Assembly: GCA_003427395.1 (NCBI GenBank)
Contig: BFEA01000100.1
Coordinates: 998,842-1,029,612, forward strand
DNA from: Chara braunii
Taxonomy: Eukaryota > Streptophyta > Charophyceae > Charales > Characeae
Length of the DNA stretch: 30,771 bases
Direction of reading: 5' to 3'
Shown here piece after piece: positions 21,349 to 30,498 of the stretch (position 1 is its first letter; each line of letters opens with the position of its first letter). A program made the position numbers and the translations under genes. A model generated the notes under the pieces. It was given only the letters and a program-made list of their open reading frames with translations, made no database searches and was not told where the DNA came from.

Positions 21349-22354
21349 TCATGGCGAAGATCCAGTAGTATCAGACGAAGGAGAGGAAGCAAGGTCCTCG
21401 TTTGGGCTGGAGAAAGAAGACTGAGGCAAGATAGGGTCCTCAGAGGCTGGGAGAGGGCGAAGATAGGAAGTATGGCGGACAATAGAAAGAGAGCTATGGC
21501 TGGCGCAGGTCTCAGGAGCGATGCACACAGTATTGGCTCCGTTAGGGCCGAGTTCCACTACGCGGAAGCAGCCAGAAAACTTAGGGGCGGGTTTCCGGTC
21601 GCGTGCACATTTACGTACTTGCACTAGGTCCCGTAATTTATACTGGTGTTGTGGGTCTTCATTCTCAATCCGGGCCTCGTAACTACGGACCTGCCTACCG
21701 TGGGCTAGTTATGTCATTTTCTGCCTTTTTCAAGCTAGCCTGGGGATAGCCTTTTCCATTAATTCCGCATGCCTTTTAGCCTTGGCCTTGAGGGTCGACC
21801 TCGTGTCCCTTCCCCCTGTTTCGACAACTTCTGAGGCACTCCGATTGTCGATACATGGGATACTATTTGTTTGCAGCTGAAAGGGGGTGAATCCAGTGGA
21901 TTCATGATGGGTCGCTCGATGGATCCCGATGATTTGATACACTATCTCGGGCCAAGGACGCGTGTCATTGGCCGTTAAGTTCTTACGAAGAGCGGTCTTA
22001 ATCACGCGGTTCGCGTTGTCGGCCATCCCATTGGACTGAGACATGGGGGGCGGTGTGTTAGAGAGTAACGCTACGACGCATCAATAGTTCCTCTACCTCG
22101 GCTTTGAATCAAGACCCATTAGCAGTTACAATCTCTTCTGTATCTAGGTGGGTATTGAGGAATCGATCTATGTACGTAGCTATTTCTGAGGCCTTACGTG
22201 TTTTACAGAGGTAGACTTCGATATATTTCGAGAAGTGGTCGATTAGCACCAAGAGAATGGAATACTCACAACGATTGGGGCCAGGTGGCTTCGGTGACAC
22301 GTATAGCAAAGTGAGCGACCTGCTCCTTGTGCGCAGATTTGGTCCAGTCATATC
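21349..22354 (-). pseudogene. Integrase core and C-terminal domain (degenerate)
   Basis: Catalyses insertion of element cDNA in the intact family. On the minus strand the core starts at a D-M-T-G-P sequence (Asp codon 22,352-22,354), the likely first catalytic Asp, followed by VLIDHFSKYIEVY near 22,230. At the second catalytic position the copy reads VTANGS (Ala codon 22,121-22,123) and then a stop at 22,109-22,111. A frameshift lies near 22,045. The third catalytic Glu position, in NGMADNANRVIK, is Asp (22,018-22,020). A GPF/Y-like tail follows (PKFSGCFRVVE, about 21,550-21,580), with Cys where Pro is expected. The ORF from 21,624 ends in a Ser/Pro-rich stretch. It cannot be active. Confidence 0.88.
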
Positions 22355-22865
22355 GTTGAAATGGATGTGGAACCGTCAACCACAATTCCGATCTGTCGGT
22401 TTTACGCTTTTCCAGATGATCGTTGATCCATCGATAGTCTTGTGACCTCTCGGTTGCTCGACGTCTGTCATGCTTAGTAAGATGGTCTAATGGTTTACCA
22501 ACTAATTTAGCCAGTAGTATCTTGTTTGTCCATACTTCAGCCCTTCGGTATTTTTCGTCGTATTCGGGGCCGTCAATTCGGGCAGCCTCGAATCGAACCT
22601 CGGTTGGAAGTTTGTCCATTCGACATAGAGGGCACTTCCATGCCTTACTACCCGTTCGGTATCGAATACACACGCCATGCACTCGATTGACACATGTGGC
22701 GCAGTCTACCCAATCAGTGAACCCAGACTCATAGAGATAGCATTGTACCCCATAAACCCGTGTGATACATGTGAAGAAATAACATAATTTGTCAGGGAGA
22801 TTGACGAAAAAGTCTGAATGAGGGGGGTTGAGAGAAGAAGAAGGAGAAGAAGAAGGGTGCGTCAT
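22266..22865 (-). pseudogene. pol segment with PHD-finger-like motif before the integrase core
   Basis: An open 199-codon stretch. Residues about 42-81 read as a PHD-type zinc finger: Cys at 22,740-22,742, then DCATCVNRVHGVC giving C-x2-C-x4-H-x2-C, then WKCPLC ending at 22,623. The second ligand position (22,731-22,733) is Tyr. After it comes a charged stretch (HDRRRATERSQDYRWINDHL) joining the integrase core after a frameshift near 22,350. The usual H2C2 zinc-binding domain of Ty3/gypsy integrase is not visible, and the order suggests this finger occupies its place or precedes a deleted one. PHD fingers bind histone H3 tails in known proteins, so a targeting role is possible but inferred. 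Confidence 0.65.
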
Positions 22866-22871
22866 GGTTCC

Positions 22872-22872
<1 letters not shown>

Positions 22873-22913
<41 letters not shown>

Positions 22914-22914
22914 A
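22873..22914. repeat. (GA)n microsatellite inside the pol linker
   Basis: About 42 bp, with two AAAG interruptions, lying between the end of RNase H and the PHD-like segment. On the element's strand it reads as Leu-Ser codons but shifts the frame relative to the flanking readable sequence. It is probably a secondary expansion. Confidence 0.9.
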
Positions 22915-23034
22915 CGTATTTACTCAATCCTTCAGAAGGATCTCCACCTTACCGTATCGAGGCTCGTTTTTCAGCTCCGGGTCGTGCCACGGTGTCACTT
23001 CCTCACTCTTGGGTACTTTGTCAAGTCGTTGCAA

Positions 23035-23668
23035 TCATGTCAGTCCGTCCTCGTTGCAGTGTCTCTTGTGTTTCCGATGACGAATGTCAAAGTCCATGTT
23101 CTGCAGAGTGGTAGCCCATCGTCCTATCATACCCGAATAATCCTTGGACTTCTTCAGGGCCAGCAGTGGTTCGTGATCGGTTACCAAATGTGAACTTCCG
23201 ACCATATAAGTAATGACTGATTCCCCACAATGTCGCGTAACATTCTCTCGTTGGAGCAGAGTAGTTCCGCTTGCAGGAAGGTACCGATTTGGACGCGTAT
23301 TCCACCACGTGTTCCATGCCATCGGGCCCCACCTGGGCCAAGATTGTTGAGATCGCCTCGGGCTGCCAATCGGTGATGAGGACAAAAGGTTTTTCTGGGT
23401 CCGGTCTTATGAGGACCGGGGCCAAGATCAGAGCCGCCTTAAGTTCTCGAAAGGCCCGATTGCACTGCAGAGTCCAGATTAACGACTGATCATTTTTTAA
23501 CAAGTTCGTGAGTGACCCCGCAATCGCTGCAAACCCTTTGACGAACCTTCGATAGTATGATGCCAGCCCCAAAAAGGCGGGTACTTGTGTCACTGATGTC
23601 GGTACCGACGGGTCCTTCACGACTGTCACCTTCTGAGGCTCTAGTAGCAAACACTTGCCCGTAACCAC
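23035..23668 (-). pseudogene. RNase H domain (frameshifted)
   Basis: Degrades the RNA strand during reverse transcription in the intact family. Minus strand from 23,668: the connection reads FLGLASYYRRFVKGFAAIAG, then RNase H motifs appear as VLITDWQ (Asp), TRECYATLWGISHYLYG (Glu) and, in the next frame after a shift near 23,185-23,205, LVTDHEPLLALKKSKDY (Asp). All three acidic catalytic positions are still present, but the frame is broken. Downstream reads WATTLQNMDFDIRHRKHK, the usual RNase H tail, to a stop near 23,035. A linker (WHDPELKNEPRYGKV) continues to the GA run. Confidence 0.9.
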
Positions 23669-24451
23669 GTGGCCAAGGAAGGAGATCTTCGTGAGGAAAA
23701 ACTAACACTTCTCGAGAGCCACCTTGAACCCAGCGTCCTTCAGCGTGTGCAATGTCCATTCAATGTGTTGCACGTGTCCTTCATAGGTACTCGAATATAC
23801 CAAAATATCATCCATATATACAATCACACAATAATTAATAATGCTCTGCGCGAGTCACATTTTTCGCACGAAGTTCTGGAAAGCAACATTCATCGCGCGT
23901 TGAAACGTGGATGGGGCATTGCAAATTCTTATTGAGCATCTGATACATTGCTAAGTCCCTTCGAAAAGAACGAAGGTCATTTTTGGACGATCTTCCTCTC
24001 GGACAAGGAGATGGTGGAATCCATGGCGGACATCAAACTTGCAAAAAAATCGAGCACACCCAATAGTATCCAACAACTCATCAATCTTGGGGGGGGGATA
24101 CACATCCTTAATCGTGATGTCATTCAACTTTCGATAATCAATGCATTACGAATTTCTCCCACCTTTTTGGATAGATGACCACAAGGAATGACGAAGGTCC
24201 GATAGCGGGTTAATCCATTTGTTAGCTTCGAACGCCTTCACCCTCTGGAACGCGGTCAGTCGTTGCGCCGGCGAGTGCCGATAGGGAGTGCAGTTAACCG
24301 GTGGATGATCCCCGGTGATGATTCCGTGTTGAATCACGTTTGACAACCCAATATCGTTATCGTGTACGCTCAATACCATAGCACATCCATGCAATACATC
24401 AATCAAGGACTTGCGGATCTCTCGTGGAACGTGACCGAGTAAGGTGATCAT
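23669..24451 (-). pseudogene. Reverse transcriptase (degenerate)
   Basis: Copies element RNA into DNA in the intact family. Minus strand from 24,451: HGIITGDHPPVNCTPYRHSP, then a TAA stop near 24,146, continuing in the same frame as CIDYRKLNDITIKDVYPPP. Motif A is KFDVRHGFHH (Asp codon at 24,032-24,034) and motif C is VYMDDILVYS (YMDD codons 23,807-23,818). Between them the reading is interrupted (EGT followed by a stop near 23,965) and out of register for a stretch. After YMDD comes HVQHIEWTLHTLKDAGFKVA, then a TAG stop near 23,702. The catalytic Asps are intact, but stops and indels prevent a full product. Confidence 0.92.
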
Positions 24452-24571
24452 TGGTCGATAAAAACTGTCAAGTTATATATTGATCCAATCATGACCCAAT
24501 GGTCGTTTATTGTCGATGCTAGAGAACATAGAGCTACTGGTCCGGATCGAAAAAATGGTGGCGAGCATCTC

Positions 24572-25210
24572 TTATTCGGTCGGGCTGATCATCTCAGGTT
24601 TTTTAGCTTTGACGTCGATGTCGGGGTCAGTGGTGCTTGTTGTGATTTCTAAACCAGTTAGTTCCGCCATTTCCTGCATTAGGTCGGGAACATTGTTGAT
24701 TGGGGCTTCAGCCTTTTGTTTATTGAGGGCGATCATAGTACTTTGCGTGAGCAGTGATCTGGGTGGAGAGACGAAAAGATTCAGGTATTGATTCATTTGT
24801 TGATATCTCTCTTGTAATGAAAGCCCACCCTTGTACAGAGTACGAGGGGGTTCCAAGACGTCAACCATCTCTGAAATCTGCAAGATGGGTTCTCGAAGAA
24901 ATGACATTGCGGAAATCTGTATTGGTGATGTCACAAAAGATAACGATTGAGCAGAGCTAGGCTTGCTCCTTTCTGTGTTTAGATCAAACGTTCGTGTGGT
25001 AGTTGGAATCATTTGGAATTCCTCTTTAGTTTCGTGAGCGAACAACTCGACCAATTGACCCCATTCCTCCTCGGTGGACATATGATTTAACAGTTCAGCA
25101 TAATCTTGTTCGTCATATTCACCATCGTCGGAGGGATGTTGGTCCACGTCACTGCTTTCAGAAAGATCTCCTTGACTCGTGGTCCGTATCATCCATATCT
25201 GGAGCTTCAA
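24572..25210 (-). pseudogene. Acidic spacer between protease and reverse transcriptase (212 codons open)
   Basis: The longest uninterrupted frame of the element. It is hydrophilic and acidic near the start (DVDQHPSDDGEYDEQDYAEL), then Ser/Thr/Gln/Pro-rich, with no recognisable domain; it is probably disordered. It lies in the pol region between protease and RT, which are usually closer together in Ty3/gypsy elements. It is not a separate gene: the ATG is internal and no independent start signal is seen. Whether it encodes a cleaved product is unknown. Confidence 0.6.
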
Positions 25211-25665
25211 ATCAGGGAGGTTGGAACTCCTTTTCGGCGATCGAGTAGAAACTCATAGCAGCACTGTCTGAGGCTTCTCTCCAGTGTGCATAAGGATAAG
25301 TTGTTTGGAATCAAAATGTATCCGCGAACCCACAACCATCGCCCAAGGAAAATCTAACAACATTAAGTATGACTACACGTCAATGACTAACGAGTTAAGC
25401 AGGACATGTACTCGTCCTACCTTGACGGCCACATTTTCAATGATTCATACTATATTCATTGTTTCTTCATCTACAGAGACGTAGTTATCTTTCCCGGACA
25501 AGGGAAGGATCGAATTTAATCGTCCACTTTTTCAGACGGTTTTCAAGGACATCGCAATAGCAGACGATCCGGTATCAACGAGAGCATTGAACGGTTTACC
25601 CCACACTTCACAATCACATTCTGCAGACTTCCATAGGACAGATCGAACACAGACAAAGAATGACA
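25211..25665 (-). pseudogene. Aspartic protease region (degenerate)
   Basis: Processes the Gag-Pol polyprotein in the intact family. The minus strand reads KPFNALVDTGSSAIAMSLKT, with the DTGS codons at 25,565-25,576, the retropepsin active-site signature. The N-terminal side is cut off by the 230-bp inverted-repeat insertion ending at 25,666 on this side, and the frame before DTGS is broken. The C-terminal side runs without clear motif into the acidic spacer. Confidence 0.8.
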
Positions 25666-25895
25666 ATTTCGTCAAAACATACATATTATATTTTTTGAAC
25701 GAAATTGAAATTGAGTTTTTTTGTCGAAATCCGGTCCAAAATTTTCTGACCTCAAGCAGAGACCAGGTACATCTAGGGGGTCCAGTGTTCTGGGAATGCT
25801 GGATCGCCAGAAACTAAAAATTTGGACCGGATTTTGGCCCAAAAACTCAACTTCAATTTCATTCAAAAAACATAATATGTCCGTTTTGACGAAAT
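25666..25895. mobile_element. 230-bp MITE-like element with ~78-bp inverted ends
   Basis: The first ~78 bp (from ATTTCGTCAAAAC) are the reverse complement of the last ~78 bp (to GTTTTGACGAAAT) with few mismatches, around a ~75-bp unique centre. It interrupts the pol reading frame just before the DTGS motif: readable protein (EPIPTVNVSDASETARVATI) stops at its edge. I see no clear target duplication. It has no TIR similarity to the 521/522-bp TA elements. Confidence 0.88.
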
Positions 25896-26429
25896 AGCTG
25901 TTAAAGTGACATTCTCTGCATATGAAATGGTAGCGACCCGAGCAGTTTCAGACGCGTCGGACACATTCACGGTGGGTATCGGTTCCGATGGAGGAGAGTC
26001 TACTTCTACTTTGTCATCCTTCTTTTTCTTCGGCATCCTCTGAACACGTTGGTATGTGAATCGTTTCTGATTTTTCTGGCACTATTGAAGAAGTTTGTCA
26101 TTCGTTGCCTCCGATATGGTCAGCAAATGACCCACCGGGACAGGGACTCCGATATCCAATTGTTTGAGTGTCTGTAGAACATCAATTTCTCCTATTCGAA
26201 ACTGAGGACTGGTTTCTGATCCCCGTTCAACCCATTCGAGCTCGTCTTTGTGAGGTCGGATTGCTCCGATTAGTGCTGCTAATTGGAGGTATTATGTTGG
26301 ATCAACGACATCGGCTGCTTCGGAAGATGATCCCAAAGTGGACGCAATGGGTTCGGGCGAAGAAGACGACTCTGTAGAGAAAGAGTTAGGCTCCCTTTTT
26401 CTTGTTCTCTCCAAAAGCGTGGCCACCCC
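25896..26429 (-). pseudogene. Gag-protease linker (broken)
   Basis: After the stop ending the gag frame at 26,430 the minus strand stays readable: FSTESSSSPEPIASTLGSSS, then past a stop ALIGAIRPHKDELEWVERGS and FRIGEIDVLQTLKQLDIGVP, then after another stop MPKKKKDDKVEVDSPPSEP. It contains at least three in-frame stops. A lysine cluster (KKKK) precedes an acidic stretch. This is linker with no catalytic motif. Confidence 0.6.
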
Positions 26430-27468
26430 TCATTGGTTCAGGGTGACGGGCGAGGCTGCAGGCGGAGGTTGATTTCGCTTCGGTAGGGGGCAATCTCGCA
26501 CAAAGTGTTCGGGTTGCTTATAGTTGTAGCATTCAATCCTGCTTGTTGGGTTGGCCACATGGTGTGGGGCAGGTGGAGCTTGAAGAGCAGTCAGTTGGGG
26601 ATACGAAGGAGAAGCGGGACGCGAACAACTCGAGTTAGTACTCATTAGCTTTGTCAGGATTTGCTCTAATCGGTCCATCTGAGAAGTCTGCATTTGGATG
26701 AGATTGTTCATCCACTCGGATTGTCTGGTCGTGGCAGTATGAATCATATGAGCCAAATGCAGATTGGTGATGGGTACAGGTGCAGCAGTCTGGGGAATGA
26801 CAGTGTTTACAGGTACGATCTTTGGAGGAGGAGGAGCAGGAGATAAGAAATGCGGGGCTGGGTTCTGGGGCGGTCCTTCCTGATAGTCGTGATTCGGGCG
26901 AGGGTAAAATTGCCCCACTGCTCTGAGCCACGAACGCCTTTTGGCAGCCACATCCTGTATAGTGTAAATCCAATTCGAGTGCTTCAGCAATAATGGCGGG
27001 TAGCTGGTTCGTCTTTGGGGGAATATTTTTCTGTAGTTTGTCCTTTAGCACTGGGTTGCGGAGATGATCAATGAACAAGTCTCGAGCAACGTTTTCTTCC
27101 CGTCCTGATTTATCTAGCGCGGTTTGAAACCGATCCACAATGTCGGGTAGCAACTCTCCGGGTTCCTAAGGACGGGTCTTTAACACAAACCAGACAACAT
27201 CCTCACTGACCTCGTCAAACCTTGCTAGAAACGCCCTCTTAAAGGTATCCCAATCTACCCACTTGTGCCTTCTGAACCAATCATGAGCAGTGTTCCTGAG
27301 GAGTAGGGTGATGATGCGAGGAAGATCCTCGACGCCATATCTCAGAGTTTGTACGACTTCGAGCCATGTTTCGGGATGAGTACGATTGAGGAAAAACGGG
27401 AAAGTGGCGGGGATGCTCACCATCACCCGGGGAGCCGTTCCATTGGCGTCAGCTATGGGCATTTTCAC
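26430..27468 (-). pseudogene. gag: gag (capsid and nucleocapsid), degenerate
   Basis: Encodes the particle protein in the intact family. The minus strand from 27,468 reads MKMPIADANG and then a retrotransposon-gag-type helical region with YGVEDLPRIITLLLRNTAHD and WFRRHKWVDWDTFKRAFLAR. An in-frame stop lies near 27,168. The same frame continues as RFQTALDKSGREENVARDLF. A frameshift near 26,930 leads to a Pro-rich linker (NPAPHFLSPAPPPPKIVP) and a zinc knuckle, CYNYKQPEHFVRDC, ending near 26,490. The second Cys of the CCHC pattern is Tyr (codon TAT); the first Cys, the His and the last Cys remain. Confidence 0.9.
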
Positions 27469-27559
27469 TCGATTTTTTGCTGACCTTTGTCGAGTGACGA
27501 GAGGTCTCAGCCAATTAGATCGGTTGGTTGATCTTCCTCTCGCCAGCTCGTCTTACTAA
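27469..27559 (-). promoter_or_regulatory. Leader between 5' LTR and gag (primer-binding site expected)
   Basis: About 91 bp between the LTR edge and the first gag ATG on the element's strand. The primer-binding site should lie directly inside the LTR. The sequence there begins TTAGTAAGACGAGC and then TGGCGAGAGGAAG. A TGG start is typical of PBSs, but it sits ~14 nt in and I cannot match it to a tRNA 3' end. Treat it as a candidate only. Confidence 0.35.
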
Positions 27560-27838
27560 TGTCAGAACCGATACGTATCGACTTAGATACCAACCTCACG
27601 CCCTGTGCTGTTTTCCAGTCGGAGTATTTTCGGTCGCGGAAAGGCCTGAGAAGAACAACAAAGATGGTTGTGTCAAGGATTTTTGGGGAAATTGAGTGTG
27701 GGGACACAAACGAAACTGAAATCCCCTGTGTTGGTCTGGCTTTAGTAAGAGAAAGGTCTATCGCTGGGAGATCTAAGGAAAAGAGCGCTCGCGGATTCTC
27801 ACGACAATGAGGAATTCAATCCAAAAAGTATCGATGTA

Positions 27839-28359
27839 CAACGGAAAAATTTCCTAGAATTAAATAAACATTCTATCGTAAAATTACAATCTAAATTTTA
27901 AATTTTCATTCCATCTTAAAAAACGTCATTCCAATTTTAAAAATTTTCATCTTACTTGCAAACTTTCATTCCAAGAATCGAGTATCCCTTCTTATTTGGA
28001 CCGCATGCTAGAGATGGAATGAAAGTCTGGATGATTTCATGAAATATTTTAATCTGACTGTCATTCTAAGTAAGGATTTTCGTTCATAAATAGGTTAATC
28101 CAATCTCAATTATAAGATATTTGTTGTAGTAGAATAAAAAATTAATTAAAACATTTCATAAACTCGTCCCGACTTTCATTCCATCTTGAACAAATAGATG
28201 TAGTTGGAAGGAGAAACTCATTTTTCGACAGAAACTTATCAAATAAAAATGAAAATTTTAGAATTGGTCGAATATTGGAATGATAATTTATAAATATGAA
28301 GAATTTTTTTTTATGGATTTTTTTTTCAACTTTCATTTCTCATGGGAATTTTTCTGTTA
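27839..28359 (-). mobile_element. 521-bp TA-flanked MITE-like element, copy B
   Basis: Reverse-strand relative of 13,192-13,713, clearly homologous along its length (e.g. GATGGAATGAAAGTCTGGA, and ATATTTATAAATTATCATTC read on opposite strands). Flanked by TA at 27,837-27,838 and 28,360-28,361. Ends are CAACGGAAAAATTTCC and, on the other strand, TAACAGAAAAATTCCC. The 3' LTR of the retroelement lacks it and also lacks ~20 flanking bases, so copy B inserted after the retroelement integrated and the 3' LTR has a nearby small deletion. Confidence 0.88.
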
Positions 28360-28487
28360 TACTTCCCAGCGAGTCATTGTCCTTCGTTTCGAATGAAAAG
28401 AGGAGGGCACACACGTGGTATCTTGTTTCGGATGAGATCTCGCCGACGCTCACTACACAACTCTGAATCCGACGTGGAGGGCCTCAA

Positions 28488-28796
28488 TCAAGTCGCTTTC
28501 TCCCTATGTTCGTCCTCGCCACGTGTGTGGTAATGGAAGCCTTTGACTTGGTAACGCTCGGTACTATGACAATCGCTACACAGAGTGTAAGGCCAATGAG
28601 GTGTCACTGCCGCCATTGGGATGGCAATCAACTCATTAAATGACAACAACAACGAATAAGGCGAAAAATGGGTATCGATAATTACGAATCCCGCACCAAC
28701 AAATCCGGAGCACCGGGTCTCAGGTGGAAAGTAATAACACTCACCGATTTTGGCATTGGCTTCTCGTACGTCCCACTCGCATACTGACATACACAT
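28488..28796 (-). other. Open frame inside the 5' LTR (102 codons, doubtful gene)
   Basis: Counterpart of 17,001-17,450. The two frames stay aligned across a one-codon indel in a Leu run. This copy loses the N-terminal part through the ~8-bp TGACATAC duplication near 28,784. See the 3' LTR entry for why selection is not indicated. Confidence 0.25.
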
Positions 28797-29871
28797 GTCA
28801 TTTCCTCATTATACGAGAAGGGGCGTGGCGAAGGTACGAGAAGTCGGCGCCACGTCGGATTTGGGCGATCGGTCTACATGGCAAAAGGGTAAAGCACCAG
28901 ATTCTTCCTAATCATGCATCTTTAGTTCAATCAATCCAATCCCGCATTTCATTAGATCTATCAACATGCTCACACAAGTCTTTAGTCACAACCCACGACA
29001 TGCACGTGTCGAAGTAGGAGGAGAGAGATCATCATAATCCATCCATTGTAGCAAAAATATAATAGCAAGGAGGTGCGAGGGAGGCGAGTCATGGATCAGA
29101 AGAGAGAAGAAGGCAGAAGATAATTACACATGAAAAAGTATGATGCCCTTGTCGAAAGACTCCGACTCAAATGCCAGGTGAACGGAACTCACGCTCGACG
29201 ACTTTGAGACAAAAGAGGCGCATCCACCATAAAATTCCACTGTGGCCCCATGCCATTCATCCACTCAACCTTCTGCTCGAACCTCACACCGCCACTAACG
29301 ATCCCGACCGTCACGTGCTACTCCCACCATAGTGATCGTCACCCTGCCGACTTAGTCTCTGCACGGTCTTGCTTGGATCCCAAAGTCCTCGGCCAATCCA
29401 ACGCACAATCGTCAAAACTACAATCAGCTCGTCAGGACTTTTCGACTCGGACCTTCACACGTACCACCTAGTCACTACTTCCCGGATGCTGGTTGATGAG
29501 TTGAGAGAGAGATTTTCAAGAGCGCTTGTGGAATTTATAGCTGCGGAAAAGGAGGTAGATGCCAGGAAGGATTAGGACTGAGTAGGGAGGGGTAGGGAAA
29601 GGTTCCGGGATAATCGCCCGACGAAAGTCATTTCGATCCTTCGGATCCCGGTTGTAGCCAATCAGAATCGTCATGTATCAGAAATTTCCTTCTTACATTG
29701 CGCGTCTCCTTGGTTAGAGGGGAGGAGGAGGAAGTCGACAGAGTATTCCGGCGCAAGGATTAGATCGGGAAGAAGAAGAGCACGAAGGATAGCGACGCAC
29801 GGAACCAAGATCCAAATGATTAAGAAAGAGAAAAGGCGCGCGAGGCAAAGCAGAGATGGTAAAACCATTAC

Positions 29872-29874
<3 letters not shown>

Positions 29875-29941
<67 letters not shown>
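29875..29941. repeat. (GA)n microsatellite in the 5' LTR
   Basis: About 67 bp of GA at the same position as the run in the 3' LTR, a few bases longer. Flanks (GCGCGCGAGGCAAAGCAGAG before, GAAGAGA and the GAACCGGAGAG block after) are conserved between LTRs. Confidence 0.95.
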
Positions 29942-29945
<4 letters not shown>

Positions 29946-30498
29946 AGAGAGAAGAAGAGAGTGTTGAAGATAGCGGGGGAACCGGAGAGAGGGGAGGGGG
30001 GGGGAGAGCTCGCATGCATGGCACCGACACGAAAGCAAAAGGGCACCGAAACAGTTACAACTCATTCAAAACCCTATGCTAATTGAAAATTGAAAATCAC
30101 CAGCCCCACACGTAGAGTGAACGCGGGAAAAAGTCCTACGTCTATTCAGATTCACACAAGAATTCCCAGAATTTTCCGATACGAAACCGAGAACATTCAT
30201 GAACAAAAAGGACACGTCGGGTTCCGTTTATTCCGGAATTCCTAACCGTCGAGCCAACTCCCTAGTGCACTCGCTAAGGCGCGCGTAATTCCCATGTACT
30301 TCTCGAATTGCGAAAAGATGAAATTCCAAAGACCGATCAAAATGACAAGGGTCAGGCCTCGAGTAATGCGCATCGGTCTATGAAAGCACAGAAAGGGGCC
30401 TCTTCGCTCTGGTTGCAAAAGATCACACACACACAAAAAAAAGAAAAAGAGGGGGGGGGGTTGGAAGATGGCGCAGGTCCGGAAGCTGGCGCGTCACA

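Larger units (their letters stand above)
16660..30498 (-). mobile_element. Degenerate Ty3/gypsy LTR retrotransposon, ~13.8 kb
   Basis: Two direct repeats (16,660-19,137 and 27,560-30,498) flank minus-strand gag, protease, reverse transcriptase, RNase H and integrase in Ty3/gypsy order. LTRs begin TG and end GTCACA on the plus strand, so on the element's own strand they start TGTGAC and end near CTGACA. By eye I count about 30 differences in ~240 aligned bases after 27,600, which indicates an old insertion. Flanking bases AATCA and ACCAC do not match, so no target duplication is visible. Stops, frameshifts and two inserted elements make this copy non-functional. The left LTR edge is uncertain by a few tens of bases. 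Confidence 0.92.
27560..30498 (-). repeat. 5' LTR
   Basis: Contains the element's expected promoter, lying upstream of gag on the minus strand. Homologous to 16,660-19,137. It ends GCGTCACA at 30,498. It carries the 521-bp TA element absent from the other LTR, an ~8-bp TGACATAC duplication near 28,784, and a GA run. Without the insertion it is ~2.4 kb. I could not place a TATA box with confidence. Confidence 0.9.
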
